Below, one piece after another: positions 1 through 8,077 of a stretch of DNA of 64,000 nucleotides; position 1 is the first letter of the stretch, and the number at the start of each line of letters is the position of its first letter. The translations under genes were made by a program, and so were the position numbers. This stretch comes from Fibrobacterota bacterium. GTDB lineage: Bacteria > Fibrobacterota > Chitinivibrionia > Chitinivibrionales > FEN-1185. The stretch spans positions 81,986 to 145,985 of the forward strand of contig PLWQ01000041.1 of assembly GCA_003165595.1 (NCBI GenBank), in the 5' to 3' direction. The notes beneath the pieces are model-generated. The model saw only the letters and a program-made list of their open reading frames with translations, was not told the origin of the DNA and did no database searches.

Positions 1-1393
1 CGGCCGCGCAGACCCGATACTCGGCAAAGCCGGGGTCCTGCGACTGGCGCCACAGAACGGTAACGCTGCTGTCGGTGGATACGACGGCCGCAACATTGAC
101 AGGCGGCGGCCGCACAAACACGGCGATGCTGTCGGACCACAGGCTGCCGCGTTCGTCAAGTGCATCAACGTAGAGTTTCTGCGGGCCGGAAACATTCCAT
201 GCGTAGGCCAGCGTGTCGGTCCCCTGCGCCGTGTCGAAGGCCGTCTTCTGGATAAATACGGAGTCGGGATTTTTTGCAAACCAGACGATCGAGGTTGTTT
301 TTGTCAACCTGCTTGAGAATGCGGCGCACATCCTTACGCCGTCGCCCGCGGAAAGGGTGTCGCCGGAGCCGCTGATCGCTGCGATCCTAAATACGGTCCT
401 CACATAGTATGGAGGAAGGGTATGAACACGGAGGAGCGTGGTGAAATTAACCGTATTGCCACTACTGTCCAATGCGCCCACCTTGTAGGAATAGGAATGC
501 TCGGCGCTGTCAAACGAATTTCGATACACATAATCCACGAAGCTGGTGTCGCTCACGGTATCGAGGTGAACCACGCCCGGGATTGCAGAGTCCATTGTGC
601 CGACAACATATCCGGCCAGGTCCGAGACATGCACCGCAGACCAGGTAAGCTTGACAAGGCCGGAAGCTGTGTCGGCCGCTGCCGTGAACCCGGAGGGAGC
701 CGGAAGCGGCGCCGAGGGATCAAGATTGAGGAGAACGCTCGGAAGAGTCGTCTGCTGTCCCGACACGACGTTCACTTGCGAATCGATAACGGCGGTATAG
801 CCCTGAGCATAAAAGTAAACCCTGTAACCGTCTGCCTGAGGAACACCCGAGATCACAAACGCGCCTGTTCCGGGGTCGGCAACGGCGAGAAACGATGTAC
901 CGGGAATATAGCAGAACACCATTGCCGACGTTGAACTGCCCAAAACGACTTTCCCTGCGATTGTTCCCGGCGTCAGCATGGGGACTTTGTGAAGGTCGAT
1001 CGGGTAAACGCCTTTCCAGTCTCTGGGCCGGTCGTTCTTTACATTGGCAACGAACCCGACAAGGGATACGCCGTTCACATTGCTTGTGCAGGCAAGATTA
1101 TAGGTGCCGCCATCAAACTGGGATGGAATGGGTATGAAAAAATTGCCGGCACCGTCCGTCGTATCTGTCCCCCGGTGAATTGCGGAGGTGTCGGGAACAG
1201 CGACGGAGTCTCCGGCAACTGCGGTGTCGAGCCTTACATAGGCACCTTTGACGGGCTTCCCGCTTTTGTCAACAAGCGTTCCCACCACTTCGGAGCCCGA
1301 TCCGCCAAGTGAAACGGATTGCTTTGTGCAATACAGGAATACGGCCGCGAGGCAACTCACCAGAAGGAACACCGGAACTCGAAAGCGCGTCAT
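1..1393 (-). CDS. secreted multidomain surface protein, 3' end beyond window
   Basis: The frame is open from an ATG at 1393 to base 1, so only the first 464 or so residues are present. The N-terminus is a hydrophobic export signal (residues 5-21) ending in VFLYC; this is a poor lipobox, so lipid attachment is possible but unproven. Next come two carboxypeptidase-regulatory-like beta modules (VVGTLVDKSGKPVKGAYVRL at about 31-50, and a second near 140-190) and two fibronectin-III-like stretches (about 205-300 and 430 onward, with the KLTW and TVLWRQS signatures). No catalytic domain is visible in this part. It starts 8 bases after the stop of the TIGR02147 regulator gene, so the two are probably co-transcribed. 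Cell-surface role is inferred from the domains. Confidence 0.75.
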   Translation of the reverse strand, partial: MTRFRVPVFLLVSCLAAVFLYCTKQSVSLGGSGSEVVGTLVDKSGKPVKGAYVRLDTAVAGDSVAVPDTSAIHRGTDTTDGAGNFFIPIPSQFDGGTYNLACTSNVNGVSLVGFVANVKNDRPRDWKGVYPIDLHKVPMLTPGTIAGKVVLGSSTSAMVFCYIPGTSFLAVADPGTGAFVISGVPQADGYRVYFYAQGYTAVIDSQVNVVSGQQTTLPSVLLNLDPSAPLPAPSGFTAAADTASGLVKLTWSAVHVSDLAGYVVGTMDSAIPGVVHLDTVSDTSFVDYVYRNSFDSAEHSYSYKVGALDSSGNTVNFTTLLRVHTLPPYYVRTVFRIAAISGSGDTLSAGDGVRMCAAFSSRLTKTTSIVWFAKNPDSVFIQKTAFDTAQGTDTLAYAWNVSGPQKLYVDALDERGSLWSDSIAVFVRPPPVNVAAVVSTDSSVTVLWRQSQDPGFAEYRVCAA

Positions 1394-1400
1394 AGTTTTT

Positions 1401-2237
1401 CTAGTGCGGCTTTGGCAACGCTACCGGGTTGGACATGGGAAAAACATGGAAATTTATGTGATACACCCTGTCGATATCTTTGTCGGAACACACGATCTCC
1501 AGAACCTCCCGCCTGAACCGCTTGAGCCTCTCCTCGATCTGCGCATACCCCTCGGCCGAGCAACTGAACGTGAGCGTGGACATGCTGCGCTTCTCCCGCG
1601 GGTACCGGTCTATGGCCTGCCGCGCGAGCTCGGTTGTGGAGATAAGAAAGTTGTTTATCGCCAGCGATTTCGCTTCGTATCCCGTGGTAATGATATCGTC
1701 GACAAGCTGGTAATACCCGCGCTCGCTTTTCTTGATGAACCCCATGTCTTCGAGCAGGCTCACCGCTTTCTTCGCCTCCGCCGGCGTTATTGCGGGCGAA
1801 ACACTTTTCGCAAGCTCGGCAAAGTTGCCTTCGAACTTGTAAAAGTTAAGCACCTCGCGCACAGCGGTGTAATACCATTTGCTGTAAAACTCGTACTGCT
1901 GCGCATCAGTGACTTTTATTTTCGACTTCTTTGACGCGAGAATCTTCTCAAAATAATACTTCTTCTGATCGTGATTCTTTGCCTGATCGAAGAAAACGAG
2001 CAGTTCGAAGTACTCGGTCTCGGCGCGTTTCAGTTTGAAAACCTGGGCAAACTTAAATATAAATTCCGACGAGATGTTTCGCTTTCTTTGCACAACATTT
2101 ATAAAAAACCCGGCGGAGCTGAACCCGACTTTCTGGGCAATATAGCGGTACGAGAAGAAAGAGAATTCCTTCTTCCTGTCTTCATACAAGTCCTTAAGCA
2201 GTTTCCGGTAATCGATGTACTCGTAAACGTCGATCAT
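1401..2237 (-). CDS. TIGR02147 family regulator
   Basis: A 278-residue protein with the features of the TIGR02147 family, known mainly from Fibrobacter and Bdellovibrio: an N-terminal IDVYEYIDYRKLLKDLYEDR segment, a helix-turn-helix-like region (FSYRYIAQKVGFSSAGFFINV, about 30-50), and the conserved downstream block with MGFIKKSERGYYQL. It has no signal peptide and is expected to be cytoplasmic and DNA-binding, but the family's targets are not known to me. An in-frame TTG lies 21 bases upstream at 2258; I prefer the ATG at 2237 because it is closest to family N-termini and follows AAGGG. It is followed after 7 bases by the truncated surface-protein gene, a pairing that suggests it regulates its neighbour. 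Confidence 0.85.
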   Translation of the reverse strand: MIDVYEYIDYRKLLKDLYEDRKKEFSFFSYRYIAQKVGFSSAGFFINVVQRKRNISSEFIFKFAQVFKLKRAETEYFELLVFFDQAKNHDQKKYYFEKILASKKSKIKVTDAQQYEFYSKWYYTAVREVLNFYKFEGNFAELAKSVSPAITPAEAKKAVSLLEDMGFIKKSERGYYQLVDDIITTGYEAKSLAINNFLISTTELARQAIDRYPREKRSMSTLTFSCSAEGYAQIEERLKRFRREVLEIVCSDKDIDRVYHINFHVFPMSNPVALPKPH

Positions 2238-2490
2238 ACCCTTGTGTGTTCCTTCCAAAGACTATGCCGTCCCCTGCTCGAAAATATACCGGAAAGGGGG
2301 GTCTGTTTCAAGGGAATTCGGCACAAAGTGTTTTCCTGGGGAAAACATCGAGACGTGGCGAGGATTGCAAGTCTTTGTATTATATGGCTAAGCAAGGTTG
2401 ATTCCGAGTCGTTCCATGCCGTATTCGTTCCCGACACAATTTCGCCCCGATGTCCGGAGCCGACAAGCAGGAAAAGCGCAGGCAGACCGT

Positions 2491-2520
2491 AAAAAGGCCC
2501 CGCGCGGGTGCGCGGGGCCT
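2491..2520 (-). terminator. rho-independent terminator
   Basis: A perfect 11-bp GC-rich stem (AGGCCCCGCGC at 2495-2505 with its complement at 2510-2520) and a 4-base loop are followed on the minus strand by TTTTT (2495-2491). It lies about 60 bases after the stop of the repetitive lipoprotein gene and should end its transcript. Confidence 0.9.
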
Positions 2521-2580
2521 TGACAAATTCTCCTTGGCTTTCGATAGGGTGCCCGGGAGAACCCCCGGACTCCGTTGCTT

Positions 2581-4482
2581 TTACTTGCTGAGCCTCTTGG
2601 CTGTTGGAGTGACAGTCGCGGCAGGCAAGGTCCAGTACAAATCGTCGATAACTATGTATTGACCGGCTACATAGGGATCAAAAGTCGCTCCCATGAAATA
2701 TGAAACGCCGGACAAATCGCAGGTTGCCGCCCAGGCTGAGAGGGGTATCACGATCTCGTGCCATTGTTCATCATTCACATACCCGTAGTTGGCGGCAGGA
2801 ATAAATGTCTGGCCCGTGTGGACGGCATTTTCGACAAGGATTTTGATGCCGCTCGCATTGCCTTTCAGCCTTACATGAAGACTGGACGAATCATATGCGG
2901 TCATGTTTATTCCCGTTAGGGCGCCGGTGTTATCCACCTGGGTCCAGCCAAATCCTGCCCAGCCTACAGTACCTGCGGTTATCCTGACCGTGTTTCCGTT
3001 ACCCGCAAAATTCGGGGCGGAATCCACGGTGCATGTACCCGACCAGGTAAAAAACCCTGGATTGAAAGCGGGAACCTGGGTCGCTCCGGGTGTAGCGTTC
3101 GTGCCCAGGATACCGAGCGCCGCTATCTGCGTCGAGTACCAGTTCGCCGAAACGCTCGGCGTGTCGTTCTTGACATTGTCTACATAGGAAACCGTCACCA
3201 GATCGCTGTCCTTCACGCCGACGGCCGTTGCGGTCTTCGCGCCCATGCTGAAGCCGACTTTGCCGCTGAAATTTGAAGTGGAGTCGAGGCGAAGCGTGAT
3301 TTGGACGGTGTCGGCCGCCAATTTGCTGATCACATTGACAACAATGGAATCGGCGGTCGTATGGTCGTCTGCGGCGGTAATCATCATCGTCTCCGCCGTT
3401 CCGTGATACGCGCTGGAGTCAAGCGAAATGCTGACCGGAGCTGCCTGCCACTGAAGGGCCGTTCCAAGAATCGGCGCGGCGATCGCCGGATCAACGTAGG
3501 TGATTGTCATCGTGTCGTTCGGCGGCAATACGGCGATCACGGAACCCTGGACGGACTGAGTAAGAGAAACGCCGACCATTGCAGTGTAGGAACCCGTGCT
3601 TCCCTTGACAGCCTTGAGAACGACGTCGATACCGGCAGTGTCTTTCGCGGATTTGAGGTGCACGGTTACGGACGGAACCGACACGTTCGAATCCAGAACA
3701 TTGATGACTATCTTATCCTTCACTCCCGTATAAACAGGTGCACCGGGAGCAACCATGGGCATGATGGCTGTCCACTTCGCTGCGGCCGGAGCAAGGGTGA
3801 CGGGAACCAACGCATCGGAATACGAAACGAAAACCGAATCTCCGCTCTTGACATGAACCGTATCCTTGCCCGTGAGCGAAGTGCTTGCCGTAAAGTAGAC
3901 CGTATCCACGTACACTCCATAGCTGCCGGCAAGCAGCTTGCAGGTCAGCAGCATCGGATTCGGATAGGATGTGGTGGCGACGGTGACGGTGACCGAGGGC
4001 TTGTCGATGTTCGTATCGGTAACCGTGATCACCATCGGCTTGTAGATGGCCTTATATGACGTATTGTCAAGCTTGACGCTCATCGTACCGGCTTTCCAGA
4101 AGAGAGTCTGCGTTTTGGTTCCGGCCGGGAATGCGTCCTTGTAGGTGACCGTCACCAGGCAGTTGTTGCTCACTTGGATTGCATTGCCGGAGGATGCATC
4201 GGTGGTAAACGCGAGGGAGCCCGTGTAGACGCCGTTCTTGCCGGTAAGCTTGAGCGTGATTCCAAGCTGATCTGCGGTGCTGATAACTTTCACGGTTGCC
4301 ACCGTGTCGGTAAGATCCGCATCCTTGAGCGTAACCGTTACCGCGCCTTTTGTGCCCACGTGAAGGGAATCGCTCAACGAAATCTTCCCCTCAGTCCCTC
4401 TCGGCTCTGTTCCGCATCCGCTGACGCAAAGAGCGGCCAGGACTGCGCCCACGCTGAGAACTGACAACAGAATCTTCTTCAT
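2581..4482 (-). CDS. repetitive lipoprotein with C-terminal carbohydrate-binding-like domain
   Basis: A 633-residue predicted lipoprotein. The signal peptide ends in a clear lipobox (CVSGC). The ATG at 4482 gives MKKILLSVLS and a normal signal length, so I prefer it to a start 18 bases upstream. The body holds about five repeats of roughly 90 residues, each built around ITVTD/VNVLDSNVSVPSVTVHL-type strands and repeated 'D-T-V ... VSYVD' ends, probably beta-sandwich modules. The last 150 residues look like a jelly-roll carbohydrate-binding domain (WAGFGWTQVDN, HVRLKGNASGIKI, IVIDDLYWTLP), resembling CBM11/CIA30-type folds. No catalytic signature was found. A strong terminator follows. Role inferred: surface-attached binding of plant or microbial polysaccharide. 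Confidence 0.75.
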   Translation of the reverse strand: MKKILLSVLSVGAVLAALCVSGCGTEPRGTEGKISLSDSLHVGTKGAVTVTLKDADLTDTVATVKVISTADQLGITLKLTGKNGVYTGSLAFTTDASSGNAIQVSNNCLVTVTYKDAFPAGTKTQTLFWKAGTMSVKLDNTSYKAIYKPMVITVTDTNIDKPSVTVTVATTSYPNPMLLTCKLLAGSYGVYVDTVYFTASTSLTGKDTVHVKSGDSVFVSYSDALVPVTLAPAAAKWTAIMPMVAPGAPVYTGVKDKIVINVLDSNVSVPSVTVHLKSAKDTAGIDVVLKAVKGSTGSYTAMVGVSLTQSVQGSVIAVLPPNDTMTITYVDPAIAAPILGTALQWQAAPVSISLDSSAYHGTAETMMITAADDHTTADSIVVNVISKLAADTVQITLRLDSTSNFSGKVGFSMGAKTATAVGVKDSDLVTVSYVDNVKNDTPSVSANWYSTQIAALGILGTNATPGATQVPAFNPGFFTWSGTCTVDSAPNFAGNGNTVRITAGTVGWAGFGWTQVDNTGALTGINMTAYDSSSLHVRLKGNASGIKILVENAVHTGQTFIPAANYGYVNDEQWHEIVIPLSAWAATCDLSGVSYFMGATFDPYVAGQYIVIDDLYWTLPAATVTPTAKRLSK

Positions 4483-4500
4483 TTTCTCTTCCCCCTGCAA

Positions 4501-5043
4501 ATGTAGGATTGGTTTGATTGTATAGGAAATTTCTTTGTTCTCTCTGGAACCCAGTGCGATCTTGTCGGAATCTTGCCCCGCTCCACCACCCCCTTCTCGA
4601 ACAGCTTTTCCCGGTAGAGCCGTTTTGTCTAATTTCCTTTATAATAGTCTTGTATAATCTTGGATATGTCCACTACGTCACGAAATCGAGGTTTCCGGGG
4701 ACTCCGGGTTCCTAAACAATCGGAATCGGTTGGCATCAGGAAATCCGAGAGGTCCAGTCCTCGGTTAGAATTTTAATATAGGTAGGTTAAATCAGCTTAA
4801 GCAAGAGAAAAAAACGTGGGTTGCATAATTACCCGGACGCTTCCGGTGCCCGATATCCTTCTTTTCTTCGCAGCCACGAATTTTCTCTCGTGCGCGCTTT
4901 TATTTTGTATATTATGAATAGTTGGGGGGGTATGATCATTCAAACGATCATCACTAAAGGAGGAGGCCCATGAAGTAACGCGGTGCGGATACAATCATTT
5001 CACCATATACAGTTACTAGAAACATCCAAGGAGGATTCTTGTT
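4501..5043 (+). other. intergenic leader between divergent genes
   Basis: This 543-base stretch separates the divergent lipoprotein and first GH3 genes, so it must hold promoters for both. TATAAT-like hexamers occur at 4640-4645 and 4653-4658, and TATATT near 4913, but none has a convincing -35 at standard spacing. The stretch just before GH3 holds the inverted repeat and mini-ORF listed separately. The GH3 ribosome site is AAGGAGG at 5029-5035. Confidence 0.5.
4932..4978 (+). promoter_or_regulatory. inverted repeat and 2-codon mini-ORF in GH3 leader
   Basis: ATGATC (4932-4937) and GATCAT (4946-4951) form a short inverted repeat. It is followed by a strong Shine-Dalgarno (AAAGGAGGAGG, about 4957-4966) and the minimal reading frame ATG-AAG-TAA (4970-4978), 66 bases before the true GH3 start. 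It may be a regulatory leader or a relic start site; the sequence alone does not decide. Confidence 0.4.
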
Positions 5044-7419
5044 ATGCGAAGTGCAAAAAAGATTTCCATGCTCATTGCCGCTCTTGTGGCATACGCCACA
5101 GTTTTCGGACAAAGCGGCGATTTCCAGACAGCGGGAATCGTTAAGTTCAACGGCCAGCCGTTGCAAATGGCGACCGTCACCTACACCAGTGTCGCGCAGC
5201 GTCTGTCGTGGGATTTTTCCAGGTCGGACGGATCGTTTGGCGGCCCCACTTCCACCCTTCCCCAAATGCGGGACCAACGGATCACGCTGCCTGCGGACGG
5301 CCCGGTCACGATTGATATTTTTGATGTCGGCGGGAAGAAAATTACCACGGTGAACGGCAAGCTTGACAAAGGATCATATCTCCTCCAGCCGTTTTCGGCG
5401 AAACTTGCACAGACTATGTATGTCCTCAAGATCAAGGCGGGCGATGTGGTGACCTACCAGAAAATGATGGCCACCGGCAATGCCAGGAACGGAATCGCTA
5501 TTGCGGTTTCCTCATCGAATGCACCCACTGTTCTGGCCAAGAAGATGGCGTACATCGACACGGTGCGTGTCGGCAAGACAGGCTTCACGCCGGTGTTCAT
5601 TCCGATCACCACCTATGCCGACAATGTCGGCACCGTGAACCTGGATTCCATCGACATAGAAGGTTTGGTCAATACGGTCTTTGGCCAGATGACTCCGGCC
5701 CAAAAATACGGGATATGTGCCATGCCGGCCTTTCAGAACGACAACGCGGCGCAATGTGCAGCAGATTTCTGCGGCCTCACTTTTGGCGGCGGCGGCTGTT
5801 TTCAAAACTCTGCTAACGCATCTGATGTCGCAAACACGGTCGACAGTTACCAGAGTGCCGCTATGGGCACCACTCTGAAGATCCCGATGTTGTTCGGATA
5901 TGATGCGGTACATGGCGCCAGCGCTGTTCCGGGCGTCACCCTTTTCCCCCACAATCTTGGAATGGGCGCGATTCAGGATACGCTGCTAATTCAAAAGGCC
6001 TTCCGCGTTGGGGCCTTGGAAGTTCGCGGATCCGGAGCAAACTTCGGCTTTGGACCCTGCATTGCCGTGATTCGCGACGACCGCTGGGGACGGGCGTATG
6101 AAGGCTTTTGCGAAACGCCGGAGCGCACCAAGATAATGGCCAACAACGCCGTTTTAGGCCTTCAGACCTCCGATTTGTCCCTGCCCCGTGCCTATGCCGC
6201 ATGTGCTAAACATTTTGCCGGCGACGGCAACACGGTAAACGGCAGCAATGGAGGAACAACACAGGGGCCCGATTCCGCGGCTCGTGCTATCAATCTGCCC
6301 GGTTACGTTGCAGCTGTTAACGCCGGCGTGGCAACGATCATGCCTTCATTTTCCTCCTGGTGTGCTGGAGTTATACCTTCAACAATAATGTCCAAGGAAA
6401 CGCCCCTCCTCACGAACTGGCTGAAACTCGGGCAGGCGCCCCCTTATCCTCCGAATCCTCCGAATCCGCCTTTCAAGGGTTTTCTTGTGAGCGACTGGGA
6501 TGCGGTGGGTACCCTTGACTTTTTGAACGCGGGCGGCGATGTTCTGATGTCTCCTGAATACGGCTTGGGCGTTATCAACGATTTCACTACCTATTATGGC
6601 ACCATTCAGGCGAGGGTTACCGATGCCATGAAACGCGTGCTCCGCGTAAAAGCCTGGATGGGCATGCTCAGCTATTATCAAAACCAGAAAACACCCGCCT
6701 ATTTGACAGATCGGAGTTTGACCACCGTGGTCTACTCCCAGGCGCACCGGGACGTGGCCCGCGCATGCGTGAGGGCCTCGCTTGTTCTTCTCAAGAACAA
6801 CTCTGTTGGCGGCACGCCGGTGCTGCCGATTCCCGCAACCGCGAATGTCGCGATATGGGGCGTTGCGGGTGATAATGTTGGTATCCAGTGCGGCGGCTGG
6901 GCAGTGAGCTGGCAAGGTCAGGTCGGGGGCATTCCGGGCGGCGCCGGCACCTCCATCAGAACCGGCATTCAATCGATTTGCAGCAACGTCAGCTACACCG
7001 CAAGCCCGGCTTCAGCGGGGACTTCCGACTATGTCATCGCATTTCTCAGCGAAAATCCCTATGCTGAAACGGACTTCCCTGACATCAGCCTGACCGATAA
7101 GGATGCAAGCTCCTCGAACAGCGCCGTCATAGCGCAAATCGCGGCAGCGCATACAGCCGGAAAAAAGGTGATCGGGGTTCTCCTTGCCGGAAGAGTACTT
7201 GACATTTCAACAGTTCTTCCCAATTGCGACGCGTTTGTGTGGGCCAGTTTGCCTGGCACCGAAGGACTGGGCGTCGGGGAAATGCTGTTCGGCGTGAATG
7301 GCTACAAGTTTACCGGCAAGCTCCCTGTTACCTGGCCGCAGAACCTGGCTCAGGAACCCATCAATGTCGGCGATGGAAAAACAGGATTGTTCGCCTACGG
7401 CTACGGATTGACAGACTAA
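5044..7419 (+). CDS. secreted GH3 beta-glucosidase/exoglucanase, copy 1
   Basis: A 791-residue exported glycoside hydrolase family 3 enzyme, expected to release glucose from beta-glucans outside the cytoplasm. The signal peptide (1-22, ending VFG-Q) is followed by a carboxypeptidase-regulatory-like strand region (25-75), a sorting-domain-like module (about 83-145: VTIDIFDVGGKK, YVLKIKAGD), a linker, and the GH3 barrel from about 210. Conserved sites are KHFAGDG (K389), the nucleophile Asp484 in FLVSDWDAV, and the likely acid/base Glu670 in LSENPYAE. The end, LFAYGYGLTD, matches the usual end of barley ExoI-type GH3 enzymes, so the catalytic part is full length. AAGGAGG lies 8 bases upstream and a terminator follows. 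It is a close paralogue of the next gene. Confidence 0.92.
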   Translation: MRSAKKISMLIAALVAYATVFGQSGDFQTAGIVKFNGQPLQMATVTYTSVAQRLSWDFSRSDGSFGGPTSTLPQMRDQRITLPADGPVTIDIFDVGGKKITTVNGKLDKGSYLLQPFSAKLAQTMYVLKIKAGDVVTYQKMMATGNARNGIAIAVSSSNAPTVLAKKMAYIDTVRVGKTGFTPVFIPITTYADNVGTVNLDSIDIEGLVNTVFGQMTPAQKYGICAMPAFQNDNAAQCAADFCGLTFGGGGCFQNSANASDVANTVDSYQSAAMGTTLKIPMLFGYDAVHGASAVPGVTLFPHNLGMGAIQDTLLIQKAFRVGALEVRGSGANFGFGPCIAVIRDDRWGRAYEGFCETPERTKIMANNAVLGLQTSDLSLPRAYAACAKHFAGDGNTVNGSNGGTTQGPDSAARAINLPGYVAAVNAGVATIMPSFSSWCAGVIPSTIMSKETPLLTNWLKLGQAPPYPPNPPNPPFKGFLVSDWDAVGTLDFLNAGGDVLMSPEYGLGVINDFTTYYGTIQARVTDAMKRVLRVKAWMGMLSYYQNQKTPAYLTDRSLTTVVYSQAHRDVARACVRASLVLLKNNSVGGTPVLPIPATANVAIWGVAGDNVGIQCGGWAVSWQGQVGGIPGGAGTSIRTGIQSICSNVSYTASPASAGTSDYVIAFLSENPYAETDFPDISLTDKDASSSNSAVIAQIAAAHTAGKKVIGVLLAGRVLDISTVLPNCDAFVWASLPGTEGLGVGEMLFGVNGYKFTGKLPVTWPQNLAQEPINVGDGKTGLFAYGYGLTD

Positions 7420-7448
7420 AGCCCGTCAGTTAGTTCCCACCGTCCGAT

Positions 7449-7485
7449 GCAGCCGCGGAATCCTCTCCGCGGCTGCTTTTATTTT
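7449..7485 (+). terminator. rho-independent terminator after GH3 copy 1
   Basis: A perfect 11-bp stem (GCAGCCGCGGA at 7449-7459, complement at 7466-7476) with a 6-base loop is followed by TTTTATTTT. It lies 30 bases after the GH3 stop, so the second GH3 gene probably has its own promoter. Confidence 0.92.
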
Positions 7486-8077
7486 GCGGCAGGGAAAAGA
7501 CTTTTTCAACCGCCTGCAAGGATGATCGAACGCTATTCCTCATTTCAAAAAGCATTCTATTTCCCTGGAGAATATTGTTCCGGGCCCCGCTTTGGTCTCC
7601 CCCACCTGCACAATCTATTCTTCTCAATGCCGGAATGGTAAAAATGAGTACCCAATCGGTATCTACAATTGTATCATTTCCTATGTAATGTTTTTTGATA
7701 GGTGACGAGCTCGCCGAAGTGAATACCATTGCGGGTATTATGTATCCGTACTAATTGACTGCCCGACAAAACCATAGGAACTTGATTCCATGGCACATAA
7801 CCAAATCGTTTCGTCGACCAAACGCATCCGTATTTCAAACAAATCGCGACCGGTGCCATCGGCCATAATTGGCCTCTCCGCAAGTGAAACAATGCGCAAT
7901 TGTGATCGAAACCCGCCGAAGCAGCATGCTGACAAACGATTTTTTCAATACCCGTTACTCCTGGACATTATTTTTCTGAGGCTAAAATCTGGATCGGGAC
8001 GGGTCAACCATAAAGGGATAAGCCTGCTCTTGCTTTTTAAAAAGGGTAAGACCGGATAACACTGAGAGGTTCAAACT
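7486..8077 (+). other. 592-base intergenic region, no gene seen
   Basis: The spacer between the two GH3 genes. Short frames exist on the minus strand (7674-7935) but none has a ribosome site, family signature or convincing composition. The second GH3 promoter should lie here. Only its ribosome site (GAGAGG, about 8064-8069) is recognisable. Confidence 0.5.

Noticed and set aside
7674-7935. Minus-strand frames of 65-72 codons in the spacer between GH3 copies 1 and 2
   Set aside because: No ribosome site, export signal or family pattern; the frames overlap one another and the composition is not gene-like.
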